From the NCBI GenBank assembly GCA_900618425.1, contig UZAN01060699.1, positions 1 to 10,458 of the forward strand: a DNA stretch of 10,458 bases, written 5' to 3'. Of this stretch, positions 8,068 through 10,458 are shown piece after piece (position 1 is the stretch's first letter; the number at the start of each line of letters is the position of its first letter). The notes beneath the pieces are model-generated. The model searched no databases and was not told where the DNA came from. It worked only from the letters and a program-made list of their open reading frames with translations. The position numbers were made by a program, and so were the translations under genes. The stretch comes from Echinostoma caproni (lineage: Eukaryota > Platyhelminthes > Trematoda > Plagiorchiida > Echinostomatidae).

Positions 8068-8230
8068 CTTCGAAGGGGAGTTGAATGCATTGTCTAATAT
8101 CGCAGCCGTGATACGACCATTACCTGAAGGTTTCACGAGAGAATGGTTCAGAAAAAGGATATCTCAGGTTATCTCACACGACTACAGAGAACCAACTAAC
8201 GCGGATATATGCCACATGGTTAAAGAGTAA
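8009..8230 (+). pseudogene. BEL/Pao gag, DUF1759-type region, second part
   Basis: After about position 8064 the gag similarity moves to frame 2 and runs to TAA 8228-8230: ELNALSNIAAVIRPLPEGF, then WFRKRISQVI, then REPTNADICHMVKE. This corresponds to the usual LN....L..IV..LP......W and REP....L..FV.. pattern that closes this region in BEL/Pao gag. A single-base frameshift between about 8050 and 8068 separates it from the preceding part. The first 15 or so residues of this frame are out-of-phase sequence, not gag. The following 8231-8355 appears to be linker; frame 3 there reads RSASSGIDVSAYMNGPS, with low confidence. Confidence 0.7.
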
Positions 8231-8355
8231 ATTAAAGTCTAAGTTGTGAGGATAATGTACTTTCTGGGATGCAATGAAATATTGAATGTCGAGAAGTCCA
8301 CTCATTCGTTCAGCCCGATCGGCGTCATCCGGAATTGACGTCAGTGCTTACATGA

Positions 8356-8598
8356 ATGGACCGTCCGCTAACTCGTTATTGCTTTCGTTGCGGGAATAAT
8401 TGCTATTTGGCTCAGTGCACCGAATTTAAAGGGATGGAGATGGGGAACAGTAACGACTTTGTCGATAAGCATTTGTTGTGCCAACTTGGTGTAGAGGCGA
8501 ACCACAATGGCTCCGTGTGCCGTTCAAGAGGGACCTTTGGGCTTGACACATGCTGTAGAACCACGGTGCCTCTCTGTATCTGCCTAGACTGCGCGTGA
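8356..8598 (+). pseudogene. BEL/Pao gag zinc-knuckle region, metal ligands lost
   Basis: This frame (80 codons, ATG at 8356-8358, TGA 8596-8598) has the Cys/His-rich end of gag. The order is CFRCGNNCYLAQC (8380-8418), then TEFKGM, then FVDKHLLCQLGVEANHNGSVC (to 8520; FVDKH is the usual spacer), then CRSRGTFGLDTCC (8518-8556). In BEL/Pao proteins these bind zinc and, presumably, nucleic acid. Each site is damaged. The first knuckle has one residue too few where His is expected. The second has Gly (GGT 8488-8490) at its second Cys position. The third cluster has Phe (TTT 8536-8538) at a usual Cys position, and the HH that normally follows is TT. The ATG is only a chance in-frame codon. Confidence 0.75.
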
Positions 8599-9184
8599 GA
8601 CTAGTTTTGACGACTTGACTTGAGAATATCAGGAATCGCTGCAGATTTAAGCAAAGGGACTGCTTTCTAATTCTTAAACTTTGTAACATATTAAGGACAT
8701 TTCAACAGTGGCCGCTAATGGACTCATGTGCGAGTAAGTTGTACGCTCACCCAGTCCATCTGTGACCCCCTCATTCACATCTGCGATGATGGGCCCACAA
8801 GATGAAAACAACCGTGACACATTATAAAACATTGATGTTTACCGGATCACCCATAATTCTAGCTACCAGTCTCCAAACAAATTGACTCTCAGTAACAATA
8901 CGTGTACAGCCATTATGTCTAGCCCAAAAATTAATTTTGTGAACATATAGACTTTTACTCAAATAACAGAATATACTACTCTTGCCTGCTTAGTTATAGT
9001 CCTAATGTGTAGCGAATCGTTGAATGATTCAACCGGAAAACGTGCCTACCGATCAATTTGTTTATCACTTATGTTGACAAATAATAGCTTTCGAATGAAA
9101 GAATGACACTTCAAGCGTGACATCATCCAACCAACGACCTCGATTTCATTCAGCGCTGATTACCCGAATTAGAAACTGTGAACG
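8599..9184. other. No gene recognised; pol of the BEL/Pao element not found
   Basis: An intact BEL/Pao element would continue here into an aspartic protease with a DTG/DSG site, then RT with YxDD. I looked for these in the three forward frames and saw none. Either the element was truncated near 8600 or later sequence is too diverged to recognise. Nothing else can be named. Confidence 0.45.
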
Positions 9185-9429
9185 TTTCCGGGTGTTGGAA
9201 CCAATCTTCATAGTATTTTCCGGTGAATTCACGTGTCAACATATGTAACGCATATAGATTGGCTGGTGTACATAGAGATGCTCTGCAAAAGCTCATTTCA
9301 TCTTACTTGATTCCTTTGACGACTAGCTGTGTTGTTGATTGTCATCCTGAAAACTATATCGCACACTCCTTGGATCAATGCTTCAAAATTTCTGTTCGAG
9401 CTTTTAAGCCCCTGGGGTTGCCTACATGA
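9185..9429 (+). pseudogene. Second LINE RT relic: motif E and thumb fragment
   Basis: Frame 2 at 9185-9222 reads FPGVGTNLHSIFR, a stop, then IHVS, resembling motif E of LINE RTs (F-L-G-V...L.....HV) with Leu to Pro. The reading then passes to frame 1 (open frame 9223-9429, starting at GTG), which gives VNICNAYRLAGVHRDALQKLI and LIPLTTSC, ending LGLPT and TGA. Compared with the relic at 6179-6502, GVHR, the later Pro and the Cys five residues after it fall at matching spacing. I therefore infer a C-terminal scrap of a related but different LINE copy. No palm, fingers or endonuclease part is visible upstream. The similarity is modest and chance cannot be excluded. Confidence 0.45.
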
Positions 9430-10458
9430 ACGATAATCAATGATTGTTTTCTGCCTCCACACAGACTCGTTTCCTGGAACTCTACTATTGACCTGCAACA
9501 TCATTACATTGAAATCTATATGTTGATGTGTTGTAGTGAGCGTTCATGGAGGAAATATAAATTTGAGAACCATGCTTTAGAAGGTGGTAATTCAAAAATT
9601 CATGATTTGGAATCGCGTTATGATCAATCACTTTATAACATCTCCGAATCATGTGACAAAAATAAATCGCAATGCATGTGAAATATGCAATCTCAAAAAA
9701 AATAAAGTGATAAACACAGGTCAGTTCTTGAAACACCTAATTATTTATATTCACTTCATTCACGTTCATGTGGATCATAATGCAAACCGTTTCAAGATTG
9801 GTGCTGTTTCTTCCTTGCTAGAATACATAAGGCGACAAGGTGGTTTAGTTCCGATTCATTAACTGAGAGACGGTCCTGAGAAATATACACAGAAACCAAC
9901 CAGTCAACGTCCACATGAGGGCAGAAATCATCGGCGGTGTGACACCTCTGGGTTGGAGCAATGTCTACTGTTGCCTTCACTCACAAAAATTGCTGGGGCT
10001 CTCTTGCTTCCGGATTCTCGAACCTGGGTGAGGAAGTAGACTGGAGCACGATGAGTCAAAACCAACTTTTATGAAACTCTGACAAGTTTCGCTACATGCA
10101 TTTCGCCTCGAAATAAAACGTAACACAGCGGGGTTTTCAAAATTCGGCCGCGTTGTGTTCCAGTGAACAAATGATCACATTTTCCGTCACAAATTGAATT
10201 TAGTTGTTTGGATCAAATTTATTTTCATCGCGTCAGGATTATGGAACCCTTCACGAATTCGAAACATCATGATTTGTCAATCCTGTATTCCTGTGAAAAA
10301 AAGATAATAAGATGTAGACTGTCTAGGTCAGCTTTTCTCAGAAAATACCGAGCAGAATAGTAAGTGACTTTGCGGAACAGAAAACTTGAGAAAATGTCTA
10401 TCCCCGTTATTTACTCGTCAAACGTACGATACGTATTTGGAAAAATGAGCGACTTCAT
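9430..10458. other. Anonymous intergenic DNA
   Basis: Open frames at 9485-9736 (-), 9584-9862 (+) and 9792-9980 (-) overlap one another on opposite strands and carry no recognisable motif. The stretch 9950-10090 is somewhat GC-richer, with a short inverted repeat (GAAACT 10073-10078 and AGTTTC 10085-10090). I see no RNA gene, retroelement motif or tandem array. Confidence 0.55.

Larger units (their letters stand above)
7219..8598 (+). mobile_element. Decayed BEL/Pao-type LTR retrotransposon, gag part only
   Basis: Gag-like segments occur in order over about 1.4 kb: an N-terminal coiled coil (7271-7443), a DUF1759-type region (7741-8230) and cysteine-rich zinc knuckles (8380-8550). This order is characteristic of BEL/Pao elements, whose gag packages the element RNA into cytoplasmic particles before reverse transcription. 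All three forward frames are used and there are several in-frame stops. No protease, RT or integrase was recognised downstream. Termini, LTR pair and target-site duplication were not found. It is a dead, truncated copy. Confidence 0.8.

Noticed and set aside
8426..8689. 87-codon minus-strand open frame opposite the zinc knuckles
   Set aside because: The plus strand carries the Cys/His pattern of gag, so this frame is a shadow with no motif of its own.
9584..9862. 92-codon plus-strand open frame containing a CEIC stretch
   Set aside because: One isolated Cys pair does not make a zinc finger, the frame overlaps two minus-strand openings, and nothing else in it is recognisable.
10049..10090. 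Hammerhead ribozyme-like core: CGATGAGTC followed by GAAACT and AGTTTC
   Set aside because: The conserved CTGATGA core reads ACGATGA, no stem II forms between the two core parts, and the GAAA is itself part of the only visible hairpin. I do not call a ribozyme.

Overview
This window looks like non-genic DNA from an animal nuclear genome. It is moderately AT-rich, has no bacterial-style gene packing, carries no intact gene I can recognise, and contains several decayed retroelements. The residue patterns of the reverse transcriptase and gag relics remind me most of elements from parasitic flatworms, especially flukes. That placement is from memory of the families and is only moderately secure. 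One ambiguous base (N) sits beside a run of 11 C at 7727-7738, as expected in a draft assembly.

Layout. Positions 1-2440 hold nothing I can name. A tRNA-Glu-like sequence (2577-2645, + strand) lies in a locally GC-richer patch. Positions 2790-4880 are again anonymous apart from a small 9-bp tandem duplication. From about 4889 to 6502 there is a badly broken non-LTR (LINE) retrotransposon on the + strand. Its parts are in the normal order: endonuclease, linker, reverse transcriptase fingers, a remnant of the palm, and the post-motif-E thumb/C-terminal part. It is split by stops, frameshifts, an AT-rich microsatellite and at least one large deletion. Just downstream, on the - strand, is a second tRNA-like sequence (6600-6674), followed by a strong foldback (6824-6872). 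A weak LTR-like stretch (about 6977-7139) precedes a BEL/Pao-type gag relic (about 7219-8598), which has a coiled coil, a DUF1759-type capsid region and damaged zinc knuckles. No protease, reverse transcriptase or integrase of that element follows. A second, shorter LINE thumb relic lies at about 9185-9429. The rest, to 10458, is anonymous.

The pieces do not work together as a system. They are independent insertions at different stages of decay. The most informative observations are molecular scars: a 13-bp duplication that accounts for one frameshift, a GHFN in place of the endonuclease GDFN, and loss of one metal ligand at each zinc-binding site in gag. I found no convincing undescribed system, CRISPR array, rRNA or intact tRNA.
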